A DNA stretch of 64,000 nucleotides from positions 1,417,001 to 1,481,000 of the forward strand of contig NZ_CP151951.1 in assembly GCF_038592985.1 (NCBI RefSeq), given 5' to 3'. The DNA is from Paenibacillus sp. FSL R10-2782. GTDB lineage: Bacteria > Bacillota > Bacilli > Paenibacillales > Paenibacillaceae. Below the pieces are notes generated by a model. It was not told where the DNA came from. It saw only the letters and a list, made by a program, of their open reading frames with translations, and did no database searches. Below, one piece after another: positions 26,432 to 36,427 of this stretch. Within the stretch, counting starts at the first letter, position 1, and each line of letters starts with the position of its first letter. A program made the translations under genes and the position numbers.

Positions 26432-27787
26432 ATGTCTAAAAAAGTTATTTTCGATTACACCAAAGCGCTCTCCTTTGTAGGACAGCACGAAATTGATTAT
26501 TTTGCAGAACCGATCAAGCTGGCTCATGAGCAGCTGCATAACCAAACCGGTGTAGGTTCCGATTTCCTGGGTTGGATTGACTTGCCTACCAATTATGATA
26601 AAGAAGAATTTGCACGCATCCAAAAAGCTGCTGCAAAAATCCAAAGTGATTCCGAAGTGCTGATCGTCATCGGCATCGGCGGTTCTTACCTTGGCGCACG
26701 CGCTGCGATTGAAATGCTGTCGCATTCCTTCCACAATGCACTGCCTAAGGACAAGCGCAAAGGCCCGGCTGTTTATTTTGCAGGCAATAACATCAGCTCT
26801 ACATATGTGAATCATCTGTTGGAACTGATTGAAGGAAAAGACTTCTCCGTGAATGTCATTTCCAAATCAGGTACAACAACAGAGCCAGCTATCGCTTTCC
26901 GCGTATTCCGTGCGGCTCTGGAGAAAAAATACGGTAAAGAAGAAGCGCGAAAACGTATTTATGCAACAACCGATAAAGAACGTGGCGCTTTGAAAAAACT
27001 GGCCAACGAGGAAGGCTACGAATCCTTCATTATTCCTGATGATGTAGGTGGCCGTTACTCCGTGCTGACAGCAGTAGGCTTGCTGCCGATTGCTACAGCA
27101 GGTATTAACATTGAGGAAATGCTCCAAGGGGCGGCAGACGCTTCCAAGGAATACAGCAATCCGAATGTAGCTGAGAACGAGGCTTACCAATATGCAGCCG
27201 TTCGTAACGCGTTGTACCGCAAAGGTAAAGCTATTGAAATTCTTGTGAACTATGAGCCGTCTCTGCATTTCGTTTCCGAGTGGTGGAAACAATTGTACGG
27301 CGAAAGCGAAGGCAAGGATTACAAAGGGATCTACCCTGCTTCCGTTGACTTCTCGACAGACCTGCACTCCATGGGACAATTCATTCAGGAAGGTAGCCGC
27401 AACATTTTCGAAACGGTTATCCAAGTGGAAAATGTACCTAGCCACATCACCATCGAAGCAGATGAGGATGATCTGGATGGATTGAACTTCCTGGCAGGCA
27501 AAACGGTGGACTTTGTAAATAAAAAAGCATTCCAGGGTACATTGCTGGCTCACACAGACGGACAAGTACCAAATCTGATCGTGAACATTCCTGACCTGAG
27601 TCCTTACTCCTTTGGGTACCTGGCTTATTTCTTCGAAAAAGCTTGCGGCATCAGCGGCTACCTGTTGGGTGTAAATCCGTTCGATCAACCAGGCGTGGAA
27701 GCTTACAAGAAAAACATGTTTGCCCTGTTGGGTAAACCAGGCTTCGAAGAGCAAAAAGCGGAGCTTGAAGCGAGATTGTCCGAATAA
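26432..27787 (+). CDS. pgi: Glucose-6-phosphate isomerase
   Basis: The 451-residue short Firmicute-type enzyme interconverts glucose-6-P and fructose-6-P. Both SIS domains are present: [50 protein letters not shown] and [20 protein letters not shown] lies 9 bases before the ATG. Codon bias matches tkt. Confidence 0.97.
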   Translation: MSKKVIFDYTKALSFVGQHEIDYFAEPIKLAHEQLHNQTGVGSDFLGWIDLPTNYDKEEFARIQKAAAKIQSDSEVLIVIGIGGSYLGARAAIEMLSHSFHNALPKDKRKGPAVYFAGNNISSTYVNHLLELIEGKDFSVNVISKSGTTTEPAIAFRVFRAALEKKYGKEEARKRIYATTDKERGALKKLANEEGYESFIIPDDVGGRYSVLTAVGLLPIATAGINIEEMLQGAADASKEYSNPNVAENEAYQYAAVRNALYRKGKAIEILVNYEPSLHFVSEWWKQLYGESEGKDYKGIYPASVDFSTDLHSMGQFIQEGSRNIFETVIQVENVPSHITIEADEDDLDGLNFLAGKTVDFVNKKAFQGTLLAHTDGQVPNLIVNIPDLSPYSFGYLAYFFEKACGISGYLLGVNPFDQPGVEAYKKNMFALLGKPGFEEQKAELEARLSE

Positions 27788-27859
27788 GGAAGCTGTAAAC
27801 TCCTGAATGAAACAGGATTTCAGATAGGAGCGTTATAGCGTGTAGCACCAAATAAAGTA

Positions 27860-27909
27860 CAGGAAAGCAGTTCACCGGCTGCCAGAAGCGGGGGACTGCT
27901 TTCTTGTAA
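27860..27909 (+). terminator. Hairpin after pgi
   Basis: AGGAAAGCAGT / ACTGCTTTCTT stem with a GC-rich loop. The T-run is weak, so termination is only probable. Confidence 0.5.
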
Positions 27910-27936
27910 AATGAAGTAAGGAAGGTTATTTGTGAT

Positions 27937-28569
27937 ATGTTGGAACAATACCGAACTGTACGCGGCTCCGGCAGCAAGGAAATTGTGATCCGGAAATCCC
28001 GTTTTATCGGTCACATCCAGCCTGTTCAGACCGAGGAAGAAGCGGCGGCTTTTATCGAGCGCATTAAAAAAGAGCATTGGAACGCAACCCATAATTGTTC
28101 TGCCTATATGATCGGGGAACGAGACGAAATCCAGAAGCAATCGGATGACGGTGAACCGAGTGGTACGGCGGGCAAGCCTATTTTGGAGGTTATCCGTAAC
28201 CAGAAGCTGAAAAATGTGGCAATTGTCGTTACCCGTTACTTTGGGGGGATTTTGCTGGGAGCAGGCGGTCTGATTCGTGCCTATTCAGACGGTGCTGTTG
28301 CAGCCATTGAGGCAGGGGATGCGATTACGCGTGTGCTGCATCGTGAAATTTTTGTGGAATTGGATTACACCTGGTTGGGCAAAGTGGAAAATGAATTGCG
28401 AAATCGCAGCATCCGTACAGGAGAAACCATGTTTACGGATAAAGTTACCTTAACCTGTCTGCCGCTGGCTGGTGATGCGGAATCCTTCAGCAACTGGATA
28501 ACAGACTTGACACAGGGACAATCGCTTGTGTCGGAGGGAGAGCAGCTTTACTTTATTGAAGGGGAATAA
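27937..28569 (+). CDS. YigZ/IMPACT-family protein
   Basis: The 210-residue protein has an N-terminal UPF0029 domain (about 15-120) with the family motif DDGEPSGTAGKPIL and VVTRYFGGILLGAGGLIRAYS. A C-terminal DUF1949 ferredoxin-like domain (about 135-200) follows. The family is related to eukaryotic IMPACT/Yih1; the bacterial role is not settled. Five bases separate it from the TetR gene, so the two are likely co-transcribed. Confidence 0.9.
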   Translation: MLEQYRTVRGSGSKEIVIRKSRFIGHIQPVQTEEEAAAFIERIKKEHWNATHNCSAYMIGERDEIQKQSDDGEPSGTAGKPILEVIRNQKLKNVAIVVTRYFGGILLGAGGLIRAYSDGAVAAIEAGDAITRVLHREIFVELDYTWLGKVENELRNRSIRTGETMFTDKVTLTCLPLAGDAESFSNWITDLTQGQSLVSEGEQLYFIEGE

Positions 28570-28574
28570 AAAAT

Positions 28575-29156
28575 ATGGCTAGAAGAGCAGTAGAACAGGA
28601 GTTGTCAAGAGGGCGGATTCTGGAAGCGGCCAGGCACTTGTTTATTACCAAGGGCTACCGTGCTATTTCAATGCGCAGCATTGGCCAGCATCTGGGTTAC
28701 AGTCATGGTTCATTATACTATCATTTTAAAGAGAAGGCTGAACTGTTCTACGCCATTGTGATTGAGGATTTTAATACGTTACGCGGGATTTTACTGCAAG
28801 GAGCAATAGGCACGCTGGAGGATGGTCTGAACAGACTGGAGCACTTGATGCTGGAGTTTATCCGTTTTGGCTTGGAAAATCCTTATCAATACGAAATTAT
28901 GTTCATGATGCATGATGAAGAACTGTTCGCTTACTGTCGCACGGAGCAAAACCGTTGTGTGGAATTATTCGCGTCCATGATCCGTCAGGAATTAAGTGGT
29001 CAGGGACATTCAGAGGAAGATTGTTCACGAGTACCGCAAAGTCTGTTTTTGTCTATGCACGGCTTTGTGTCCTTTTACATTCAGGATGGTTTAACATTTG
29101 AAGAGATCAGGCCCGCTGCTTTGGCACATGTAAAGCTGCTGTGCAGAAACCTATGA
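28575..29156 (+). CDS. TetR/AcrR-family transcriptional regulator
   Basis: The 193-residue protein has an N-terminal HTH (about 12-58: ILEAARHLFITKGYRAISMRS, with YSHGSLYYHFKEKAEL) and a C-terminal ligand-binding helical domain. No adjacent efflux gene is seen. The target may be itself and the upstream YigZ gene. Confidence 0.9.
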   Translation: MARRAVEQELSRGRILEAARHLFITKGYRAISMRSIGQHLGYSHGSLYYHFKEKAELFYAIVIEDFNTLRGILLQGAIGTLEDGLNRLEHLMLEFIRFGLENPYQYEIMFMMHDEELFAYCRTEQNRCVELFASMIRQELSGQGHSEEDCSRVPQSLFLSMHGFVSFYIQDGLTFEEIRPAALAHVKLLCRNL

Positions 29157-29270
29157 GCGTACCTGCAATCACACGCCTCGGCTATGAATCTGTAGGACGC
29201 TTTTCTGGGTATATTCACTTCATGACGGTGCCTTATCATTACGGTACTTTGCGAAAGCGACTAAGATTGT

Positions 29271-29318
29271 AACAGACGATGATGCATCCAGCAGGAGAAC
29301 ATCATGGTCTGTTTTTTT
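29271..29318 (+). terminator. Terminator after the TetR gene
   Basis: ACAGAC-GATGATG / CATCAT-GGTCTGT stem followed by seven T. The rest of the 29157-29650 gap holds no gene; a TTGACG (29495) could be a -35 element for the ABC gene. Confidence 0.75.
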
Positions 29319-29650
29319 ACATGGTCAGCCCTTTATGACTTTTACATGATACTGGCGCAGCGTGTAATATCACGCATCTCATCTCGTCCGCTAGTGGATA
29401 ATTCTAAAGTATGCAACATTATTCCCCTCTCCCTTCTTCTTATTACTTTACCCATTTTACTTTACCCAATGAACACCTGACGTAATATATAGAGTTGACG
29501 ACGAAAGCTTTCCTTTGATAAAGTATCACATAAGAAAAACATAGTATATACATTGGAATAATAATATGATTTCAAATGAGGTATGCGCTTTGCCGTAAGC
29601 AAGGTTGCTGCTCCTGCACAGGTTCAGAAGCGGAAAGGAAGTGTACGGTT

Positions 29651-30712
29651 ATGCATGTAGAAGTAAGGGGTTTAAACAAGCATTTCGGTAATTTTCACGC
29701 GGTTAAGGACGTATCCTTTGATATTCAAGCGGGTCATTTGATTGGTTTACTCGGTCCGAGTGGTGGCGGTAAAACGTCCATTCTTCGGATTTTGGCGGGT
29801 CTGGAGCAACCGGATGCGGGCGAAATTCATTTTCACGGAAAAAGGGTAAACGAGCTGGCCCCGCAGGAACGCGGAATTGGATTTGTATTTCAAAACTATG
29901 CTTTGTTCAAGCATATGAGCGTGTACGACAATATTGCCTTTGGTCTAAAAGTGAAAAAAAGCTCCAAAGCCCGCATCAAGGAACGCGTCACAGAGCTGGT
30001 CGAGCTGACAGGACTTAAAGGCTTCGAGCATCGTTATCCGCATCAGTTGTCCGGTGGACAGCGGCAGCGGGTTGCTTTTGCGCGTGCCTTGGCACCAGAG
30101 CCTCAATTGCTGCTGCTGGATGAGCCTTTTGCAGCCATTGACGCCAAGATTCGCCAGGAGCTGCGTACCTGGCTGCGAGAGTTGATTGAGCGGGTGGGGA
30201 TCACTTCAATTTTCGTCACCCATGATCAGGATGAGGCTATTGAAGTAGCCGATGAAATTATGGTGATCAATCAGGGACGGCTGGAGCAGAAGGGAACACC
30301 TTGGGATATCTATAAAAAGCCGGGGACGCCGTTCGTAGCTTCCTTTATCGGGGAATCGACGGTGATCGAGCAAGCGGACAGTCTCAAAGGCTTCGAGGAA
30401 GCTGCCGGAACGGGAGCATGTGCCTTGATCCGTCCGGAGTATATTGATGTCGGGCCAAGCGAGGAGTTTGCGCTTTTGTCGGCGACCGAGGAAGGCATTG
30501 TGAAGCATTTGCATTTTCGGGGGAGTGAATGGATGGTTGAAGTACAGGTCGGGGATCACCGGCTCATGACGTACCGTTCATTAGAGAAGTCCACGCTGGA
30601 GCCTGATCAGCAGGTGCGCGTGCTAGTGCATCGGGCTTATCTGTATAACGACCAGTCCAGTTGGATGGTGGAAAACCGTCTCAAGAAGGATCCAATGCCT
30701 GTTATGATTTAA
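29651..30712 (+). CDS. CysA-like sulfate/thiosulfate-type ABC ATPase (orphan)
   Basis: The 353-residue ATPase has Walker A GPSGGGKTS, Q-loop VFQNYALF, signature LSGGQRQRVAFARAL, Walker B LLLLDEPFAA and H-loop VTHDQ. A C-terminal TOBE-like domain (about 240-350) carries the CysA-type RPEYIDV element. No permease or binding protein gene is adjacent, so partners must be elsewhere. ATG 29651 is chosen over an upstream in-frame start; GGAAG lies 8-12 bases before it. Confidence 0.85.
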   Translation: MHVEVRGLNKHFGNFHAVKDVSFDIQAGHLIGLLGPSGGGKTSILRILAGLEQPDAGEIHFHGKRVNELAPQERGIGFVFQNYALFKHMSVYDNIAFGLKVKKSSKARIKERVTELVELTGLKGFEHRYPHQLSGGQRQRVAFARALAPEPQLLLLDEPFAAIDAKIRQELRTWLRELIERVGITSIFVTHDQDEAIEVADEIMVINQGRLEQKGTPWDIYKKPGTPFVASFIGESTVIEQADSLKGFEEAAGTGACALIRPEYIDVGPSEEFALLSATEEGIVKHLHFRGSEWMVEVQVGDHRLMTYRSLEKSTLEPDQQVRVLVHRAYLYNDQSSWMVENRLKKDPMPVMI

Positions 30713-30733
30713 AATTTTAACGCGATCAAACAT

Positions 30734-30782
30734 AAAGGGGATGTCCGCCTGTATTTAGGGGTTTGGGGCATGCTCCTTTTGG
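30734..30782 (+). terminator. Probable terminator after the CysA-like gene
   Basis: Imperfect stem AAAGGGGATG / CATGCTCCTTTT. Confidence 0.5.
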
Positions 30783-30865
30783 CGTTGGGAGTGGAGGATT
30801 TACGCAAGGTTGGTGTGTTCGATATAATAGTAGTAAAAACAACCAGTATAGATAGGAGTTAAACC

Positions 30866-31636
30866 ATGAATCGGCTTATTTTTCTTGGCACGGGGGATGC
30901 GATGGGTGTTCCGCGTGTGTATTGTGATTGTCTCGTATGTACGGAGGCCCGCACGACAGGGGCAAATGTGAGGCTGAGGTCGTCTGTACTGATCGAAAGC
31001 GAGACGGAGGACTTTATGATTGATTGCGGCCCGGACTGGTCCAAGCAGATGGAAATACGCGGGCTTCGCTTCATCCGTACGATCCTCGTGACGCATGCAC
31101 ATTTTGACCATATTGGAGGACTGCCGGAATGGGCGGATGCCTGTCGCTGGACCGGGAACAGAGGTCGTTTGTACGCTCCACAAGAGGTCATCGACACGAT
31201 CCTGCGTCAATTTTCCTGGCTTCCGGGGCATATTGACCTTATCCCTGTCGATCAGGGAGCCTTGCTTGGAGGATGGAATATCCGGGGTTGGCGTGTGAAT
31301 CACGGGAAGAACGGATATTCTTACGCTTATCGATTGGAAAAGGACGGCTTCTCGTGGGCCTACTGTTCGGATTCAATCGGACTAAATGATGCGGAAATTC
31401 TGCCCCTGCACAATCTGGATATGCTCATACTGGGAACGAGCTTTTATCATGAAGAGGCCGTATATGCAACCCGCTCGGTATATGACATGTTGGAGGCTCA
31501 GGAGCTTATAGAGAGACTCCAGCCCAACAGCACCGTGTTTACACATATGTCGCATGATGTGGATGTCACACGCAACTACGGGCTTCTGGATGGGATCAGC
31601 CTGGCACGGACTGGAATGAGCCTGCCATTGGAATAA
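30866..31636 (+). CDS. MBL-fold metallohydrolase (PhnP-like)
   Basis: The 256-residue protein has FLGTGDAMGVPRVYCDCLVC at the N-terminus, whose Cys pattern resembles the PhnP zinc site. The metallo-beta-lactamase motif THAHFDHIGG is at about 75-84, with later metal ligands CSDS and FTHMSHD. PhnP-type enzymes are cyclic-phosphate phosphodiesterases, but no phn gene is near, so the substrate is open. It converges on the MocR gene with 9 bases between stops. Confidence 0.88.
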   Translation: MNRLIFLGTGDAMGVPRVYCDCLVCTEARTTGANVRLRSSVLIESETEDFMIDCGPDWSKQMEIRGLRFIRTILVTHAHFDHIGGLPEWADACRWTGNRGRLYAPQEVIDTILRQFSWLPGHIDLIPVDQGALLGGWNIRGWRVNHGKNGYSYAYRLEKDGFSWAYCSDSIGLNDAEILPLHNLDMLILGTSFYHEEAVYATRSVYDMLEAQELIERLQPNSTVFTHMSHDVDVTRNYGLLDGISLARTGMSLPLE

Positions 31637-31645
31637 TGCTGTCCC

Positions 31646-33139
31646 TTACATCGTTCGGCTGATGCGGAGAAGGGTCGCGATGCCTTCTTTAATTTGCAAC
31701 TCATTGGCATACGAATAGGACAATCTCACATGTGTTTTGCCTTCCTCGCCAATCGGATCGAATACATTACCTGGTACGAAGGTGACCGACTCCTGTACGC
31801 ATTTGGCGAGCAGTTCATTAGGTTTCAACGTAGAAGGCAACTGGAGCCACAGACTGAGGCCACCTGCCGGGCTGGTCCATGTCCAGCCGGAATCGCGGAG
31901 GCTGTCTTCCATCGTTTCCTTACGGATCTGGAGCGCGATACATATCTTTTTGAGATGCTGCTGCATGCGTGGAGATTGAAAGTATTGCAGGAACAGCTTT
32001 TGATTCAGCAATGGCGAGCCGTTATCTACCAGTGCTTTGACGTTCAGCAGGCTGTTCATGAGCTGTGGTCGGCAGGTCACGGCTGCGATTCGCAGACCTG
32101 GCGCGACATATTTGCTATAGCTGCGAATGTAGACGACGCTTCCCGAAATATCATAAGCGAAAATAGGTAAAGGCGGCTTTTGCCCAAAGCTGATGTCATA
32201 GGTACTGTCGTCCTCGACAATAAGGCAGCCGTAGCGCTCGGCCAGCTCGGGCAGACGTTTGCGCTGTTCATCGGGTACCGTGAAGCCAGTCGGGTTATGA
32301 AACGTTGGATTGATATAGAACACACGTGGCTTTTCTGTCTTCATGCACCATTCAATGTGTTCCATATCATAGCCTTCCGGTCGGATATCGGTCATGGTCA
32401 GGCGCGCACCTTGTCTGCGGAATATTTCCATAGCAGGGCCATAAGCGGGACGCTCGGTCAATACGCGATCCCCTGTCCGGATCAGAGAACGGGAAATCAG
32501 GTCGATGGCCTGCTGTGCTCCGGAAGTAATCAGTACTTCGTCTGGTGACAATGCAAAATGCTTATCGACGCTAAAATGCTGCGCCATCGCATCCCGAAGC
32601 TCGGAATCGCCCTGTACAGAGGAATAAGTGGCCGCTACTTTCGGATGCTTTTCAAATACCTGCATCATCAGCTCACCCCAATATCGGTTGGGCAGGAGAG
32701 ACGGGTCAATCAGCGCTTTGGAAAACTGAAAATTCGCATTCACCGATTGAACGCGGCTAAGTCCATCCATTCCTCTCCAGGCTGAAACAGACGGATCATC
32801 TGCCGCATGGGCGGATTCGGAGTGAAACGTAAGGTCAATGGATGAATGCCCCGGGTAGCCAGCATATTTCGCATGGCCGGTCGCTGGGGAAGCATGAACA
32901 TAATATCCAGATTTGTCCTTTACATAAACCAGTCCCCGTTGCTTCAACTCCTGATAGGCCCGGAAAACGGTTAGCCGATGTACACCCAGCTCCTGAGCCA
33001 GGCTTCTTACGGACGGCAGCTTCGTGTCTGCTTGCCAATCCCCGCGATCAATCCGCACAGTCACATAATGGATGACCTGCTCATACAGCTTTAAGGCATG
33101 ATCGGCTGGAAAGAGTAATTCGCTGTTGTTCTTGCCCAC
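31646..33139 (-). CDS. MocR/PdxR-type GntR-aminotransferase regulator
   Basis: The 497-residue protein has an N-terminal winged helix of the GntR family (about 20-85: TKLPSVRSLAQELGVHRLTV) and a fold-type I aminotransferase domain (about 130-490). The PLP-lysine motif is YIRSYSKYVAPGLR. MocR regulators use PLP or an amino-compound as effector and often control a divergent neighbour, here an EamA exporter. GTG 33139 is chosen: AAGGAG lies about 11 bases upstream, while earlier in-frame starts lie in the promoter. Confidence 0.9.
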   Translation of the reverse strand: MGKNNSELLFPADHALKLYEQVIHYVTVRIDRGDWQADTKLPSVRSLAQELGVHRLTVFRAYQELKQRGLVYVKDKSGYYVHASPATGHAKYAGYPGHSSIDLTFHSESAHAADDPSVSAWRGMDGLSRVQSVNANFQFSKALIDPSLLPNRYWGELMMQVFEKHPKVAATYSSVQGDSELRDAMAQHFSVDKHFALSPDEVLITSGAQQAIDLISRSLIRTGDRVLTERPAYGPAMEIFRRQGARLTMTDIRPEGYDMEHIEWCMKTEKPRVFYINPTFHNPTGFTVPDEQRKRLPELAERYGCLIVEDDSTYDISFGQKPPLPIFAYDISGSVVYIRSYSKYVAPGLRIAAVTCRPQLMNSLLNVKALVDNGSPLLNQKLFLQYFQSPRMQQHLKKICIALQIRKETMEDSLRDSGWTWTSPAGGLSLWLQLPSTLKPNELLAKCVQESVTFVPGNVFDPIGEEGKTHVRLSYSYANELQIKEGIATLLRISRTM

Positions 33140-33166
33140 TCGCTCCACACTCCTTTTGTGTATTTT

Positions 33167-33195
33167 ACTATAAAACATTTCAAAACCGCATACAA
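33167..33195 (-). promoter_or_regulatory. Promoter of the MocR gene
   Basis: On the minus strand TTGTAT (-35), 17 bases, TATAGT (-10). The -35 abuts the direct-repeat operator, which fits autoregulation. Confidence 0.6.
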
Positions 33196-33223
33196 CTGTT
33201 CTGTAGGTATACATCTGTTCTGT
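33196..33223. promoter_or_regulatory. Direct-repeat operator candidate for MocR
   Basis: Two identical 9-mers CTGTTCTGT start 19 bases apart in the divergent promoter region. MocR/PdxR proteins typically bind direct repeats spaced by about two helical turns. Confidence 0.6.
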
Positions 33224-33270
33224 TCGTCTCCCTGTATGCTTGAAAGCAATTGAAGGGAGAGGGACGTATC

Positions 33271-34182
33271 ATGATTGGTATCGCGTTTACGATAATGTGT
33301 CTTATTTTTGGTACAACGTTTTTGGCAATAAAAGTGGGAGTAGAAGCGGGACTTCCGCCGTTTTTTTCGGCAGGCGTACGTTTTTTCGCGGCAGGAGCTA
33401 TTTTGTTTATCGCCATGAAGATGATGGGAAAAGTTCGCTGGTCGTTATTATGGCGGAAGGAAATGGTACTCATTGGAGCGGGAACGACCTTTGGTACGTT
33501 TTCAGCCTTGTATTGGGCAGAGCAATATGTCAGTTCGGGGATCGGAGCTATTTTGTCAGCTACCGGACCGATGATGATTGTTATTTTGCAATCAATGCTG
33601 CTAAGGAAAAAAACGTCGCGGATTACAGTCATTGGCTGCATGATCAGCTTTCTTGGCGTCGTGCTGGTGGTGCTGCCCGGATTGGCGGTTCAGATTAGCG
33701 GCCTGTGGCTGGCGGGATGCCTTGTCATTTTGCTGGGGGAGCTCTGTTATTCCGGGGGTGCTCTTTATTCCAAGCGGGTGATGGATGTATTTCGTGAAAC
33801 CAACCCGATTGCTCTGAATGCGGTGCAAATGCTCCATGGGGGATGGATGCTGCTGTTACTGTCTGCGATTACGGAGCCGTGGAGTTCTGAGGGGTGGCAG
33901 TACCTTCCTGCCATGGGCTCTTTATTGTATCTGATTCTGTTTGGTTCGATGATTGCACATACACTGTTTTACTGGCTCATGGAGCGTACAAATCCTCTTT
34001 TCCCGACGACGTGGTTGTATATTTCACCGCCGATTGCGGTGGGATTGGGAGCCTTGGTGTATGGAGAGCATGTAAGCTGGTGGATGCTGGCGGGAGTGGT
34101 GCTCATTGTGACCGGATTAATGCTTATGAACAATGGAATGATTCGTCTGGTGAACAGGCGAAAGGTGCGTTCTGCTGCCTGA
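33271..34182 (+). CDS. EamA-family (DMT) transporter
   Basis: The 303-residue protein is about ten transmembrane helices in two EamA repeats. Features include FGTTFLAIKVGVEAGLPPFF, ALYWAEQYVSSGIGAILSAT in the first half and SPPIAVGLGALVYGEHVSW in the second. Members export amino acids or metabolites. GGGAGAGGG precedes ATG 33271. The divergent MocR gene is the probable regulator, suggesting a PLP-related or amino-acid-like substrate. Confidence 0.9.
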   Translation: MIGIAFTIMCLIFGTTFLAIKVGVEAGLPPFFSAGVRFFAAGAILFIAMKMMGKVRWSLLWRKEMVLIGAGTTFGTFSALYWAEQYVSSGIGAILSATGPMMIVILQSMLLRKKTSRITVIGCMISFLGVVLVVLPGLAVQISGLWLAGCLVILLGELCYSGGALYSKRVMDVFRETNPIALNAVQMLHGGWMLLLLSAITEPWSSEGWQYLPAMGSLLYLILFGSMIAHTLFYWLMERTNPLFPTTWLYISPPIAVGLGALVYGEHVSWWMLAGVVLIVTGLMLMNNGMIRLVNRRKVRSAA

Positions 34183-34220
34183 TATTCAGAAGCTGTTAGG
34201 CACCCTATGATAGGACAGAA

Positions 34221-34275
34221 AAAACCTCCAAGCTGCCGCGTGTTACTGAATATGCGACGTTTGGAGGTTTTGTTG
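34221..34275. terminator. Bidirectional terminator
   Basis: Perfect AAAACCTCCAA / TTGGAGGTTTT stem flanked by A/T runs, between the convergent EamA and HAD genes. Confidence 0.85.
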
Positions 34276-34298
34276 TGTTGCTATTTCATTAGCACAAA

Positions 34299-35099
34299 TT
34301 ATTCAGCATTCAGCACGAATTTGTCGATGGCGTGCTTAACACCGTCTTCGTTATTGCTGCTAGTAATGTAATCAGCCAGCTTTTTCAAATCAGGAATGGC
34401 ATTCTCCATCGCTATGCCGAGGCCTGCGCATTCGAGCATTTCGTGATCATTCCAGGAGTCGCCGATTGCAATCGTTTCGGACAGATCACAGCCGTAATGG
34501 TTAGCAAGGAACGTAAGAGCGTGACCCTTAGTGCCTTCATGATGCATGATTTCCAGAAAATGAGGCTTGGATTTGGTAATATGCACTTCATCACCAAGCA
34601 GCTCGCGCAGTTCTGGAATCAATTTGTCAAGCACTTCCGGCTCGTCAATAATCAGCATTTTAGGCGTAGGAAGTTCTACCAATTTGCTGAATACAGGCTC
34701 AACAAAATATTCCGTATTGTTTAGCGCGGTGTAATCTTTGATTTTCTGATTATCTTCACGTGTGTACAATTTGTCATCTATATACGTTTGCAGATGCAAA
34801 TTGCGTTCCACGCAGAATTCATACAAGCGACGTGCAGCCACGAGTGGAACATAACGCTCATACAGCACGTTTTCGTCCAGCAGGTTTTTAATCAAGGCAC
34901 CTTGGTACGTAATGATCGGAACGTTCAAGCCAGTTTGGCGGGCGAGTTGTTTGGCAGATGCATAAGCACGTCCTGTTGCAAGTGTAACCACGACACCTTT
35001 GGCTACAGCAGCTTCAAGCGCCAGTTGCGTTGCAGGAGTAACTTCTTTCTGGTCGTTAATGAGTGTATCATCAATATCAATGGCAATTAATTTATACAT
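34299..35099 (-). CDS. Cof-type HAD-family phosphatase
   Basis: The 266-residue protein has HAD motif I IDIDDTLIND with both catalytic Asp near residues 8-10. Motif II is TLATGRA, a C2B cap is present, Lys is in the cap-to-core return, and motif IV is IGDSWNDHEML. These enzymes hydrolyse sugar phosphates or flavin precursors. GGAGAG precedes ATG 35099 by about 9 bases; upstream in-frame starts have no ribosome site. Confidence 0.9.
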   Translation of the reverse strand: MYKLIAIDIDDTLINDQKEVTPATQLALEAAVAKGVVVTLATGRAYASAKQLARQTGLNVPIITYQGALIKNLLDENVLYERYVPLVAARRLYEFCVERNLHLQTYIDDKLYTREDNQKIKDYTALNNTEYFVEPVFSKLVELPTPKMLIIDEPEVLDKLIPELRELLGDEVHITKSKPHFLEIMHHEGTKGHALTFLANHYGCDLSETIAIGDSWNDHEMLECAGLGIAMENAIPDLKKLADYITSSNNEDGVKHAIDKFVLNAE

Positions 35100-35261
35100 A
35101 CCGGTATTCTCTCCTTTATCTCTATCATGGGGCAATGTCCAAATTGTATCTTATAATATTCAAAATGACAATATCACAATGAAAAGGGGACGACTCCCTT
35201 AAGAGCCTGTCCCCTTATAACCACTGAAGAATTGGATTGAATCAATGGGAAAAAGTGGCTG

Positions 35262-36263
35262 TTAGTCTTCCAAAAATACGAGTCCTACAAAATCGTCCAG
35301 CTCAATATTTCCGAAATAATGCTTCAAATCAAGAGGGGACAAGGCTTGACGAACCTCCCCTTCATCGTAGCGTTTGCCGCGCAGAATATTTTCAATATCA
35401 GCGACGTCACCCACACCGAAGAAATCGCCGTAGATTTTAATATCACGGATGTGGCCTTCCTTGAGATCCATGCGGATATCAATAATGCCAACCGGAAATT
35501 TACGTGTGTGCTTGATATTGCTTTCAGGGGATTGACCATAGTTCCAGTCCCACGATTGGTAGCGTTCAGCGGAAATTTCATGGATTTTGGCCCAGTCGGC
35601 ATCGGTTAGCTTATATTGGGGTACCTGGTCCAGCTCTGCACCGAATATGTAACGCAGCAGCTCTTCGCGGAATTGCTCAATGGTCATCTCACGGTCCATT
35701 AGCTCGCTGATGTTAGCGACGCGGCTACGGACAGATTTAGTACTTTTGGATTTAAACTTCTCTGGATTGGCATGCAGTGATGCAGCCACATTGTCCAGGT
35801 TCAGGTTAAACATCAATGTACCGTGGCTGAACATGCGTCCGCGCGTGGCAAATTGGGCGTTCCCTGAAATTTTGCGCTCACCGACCTGAAGATCGTTGCG
35901 TCCAGTCATTTCGGCTTCCACACCCATTTGGCGCAGGGCGTCTATGACAGGCTGCGTGAATTTGAGGAAATTATGAAAGGACTCCCCGTTATCCTTTGTA
36001 ATGAAGCTGAAATTTAAATTACCGAGGTCATGATATACAGCCCCGCCGCCGGACAGGCGACGAACGACTTGAATGTTGTTGTCTCTGACAAACTCGGCGT
36101 TGATTTCTTCAATGGTATTTTGATGCTTGCCTATAATAATAGAAGGCTGATTAATGTAAAACAGCAGATAGCTGTCGTCCAACTGAAGATGCTTGAGCGC
36201 GTACTCCTCAATGGCAAGATTAATGGCTGGATCGTGTATGCCCTGGTTGTCGATGAACAGCAT
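35262..36263 (-). CDS. lplJ: Lipoate-protein ligase
   Basis: The 333-residue ligase attaches free lipoate to the E2/H subunits. It has RRLSGGGAVYHDLGNLNFSF, the GRNDLQVGERKISGNAQ lysine site and the C-terminal accessory domain (about 245-333). Length is normal for LplJ. GGAGGA lies 8 bases before the ATG at 36263; the ATG two codons earlier (36269) is only 2 bases from the site. Confidence 0.93.
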   Translation of the reverse strand: MLFIDNQGIHDPAINLAIEEYALKHLQLDDSYLLFYINQPSIIIGKHQNTIEEINAEFVRDNNIQVVRRLSGGGAVYHDLGNLNFSFITKDNGESFHNFLKFTQPVIDALRQMGVEAEMTGRNDLQVGERKISGNAQFATRGRMFSHGTLMFNLNLDNVAASLHANPEKFKSKSTKSVRSRVANISELMDREMTIEQFREELLRYIFGAELDQVPQYKLTDADWAKIHEISAERYQSWDWNYGQSPESNIKHTRKFPVGIIDIRMDLKEGHIRDIKIYGDFFGVGDVADIENILRGKRYDEGEVRQALSPLDLKHYFGNIELDDFVGLVFLED

Positions 36264-36427
36264 GTCCATTCCTCCGTATATACAAACTGTGTAGTTTTAT
36301 GTGTAGCTCTTTCTATTGTAACCCAAGTCAGCGACGTACACAAAAGCTCATTTGCATTGACGGGACGCAAAAAGCAGTCCCATAATGGAGCTAAATGATT
36401 CGGAACGGTCGGAAAGGATGATAGGCA

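Noticed and set aside
26867..27754. 295-codon minus-strand frame opposite pgi
   Set aside because: Antisense to a clear essential enzyme with biased codons; the frame is a by-product of that bias.
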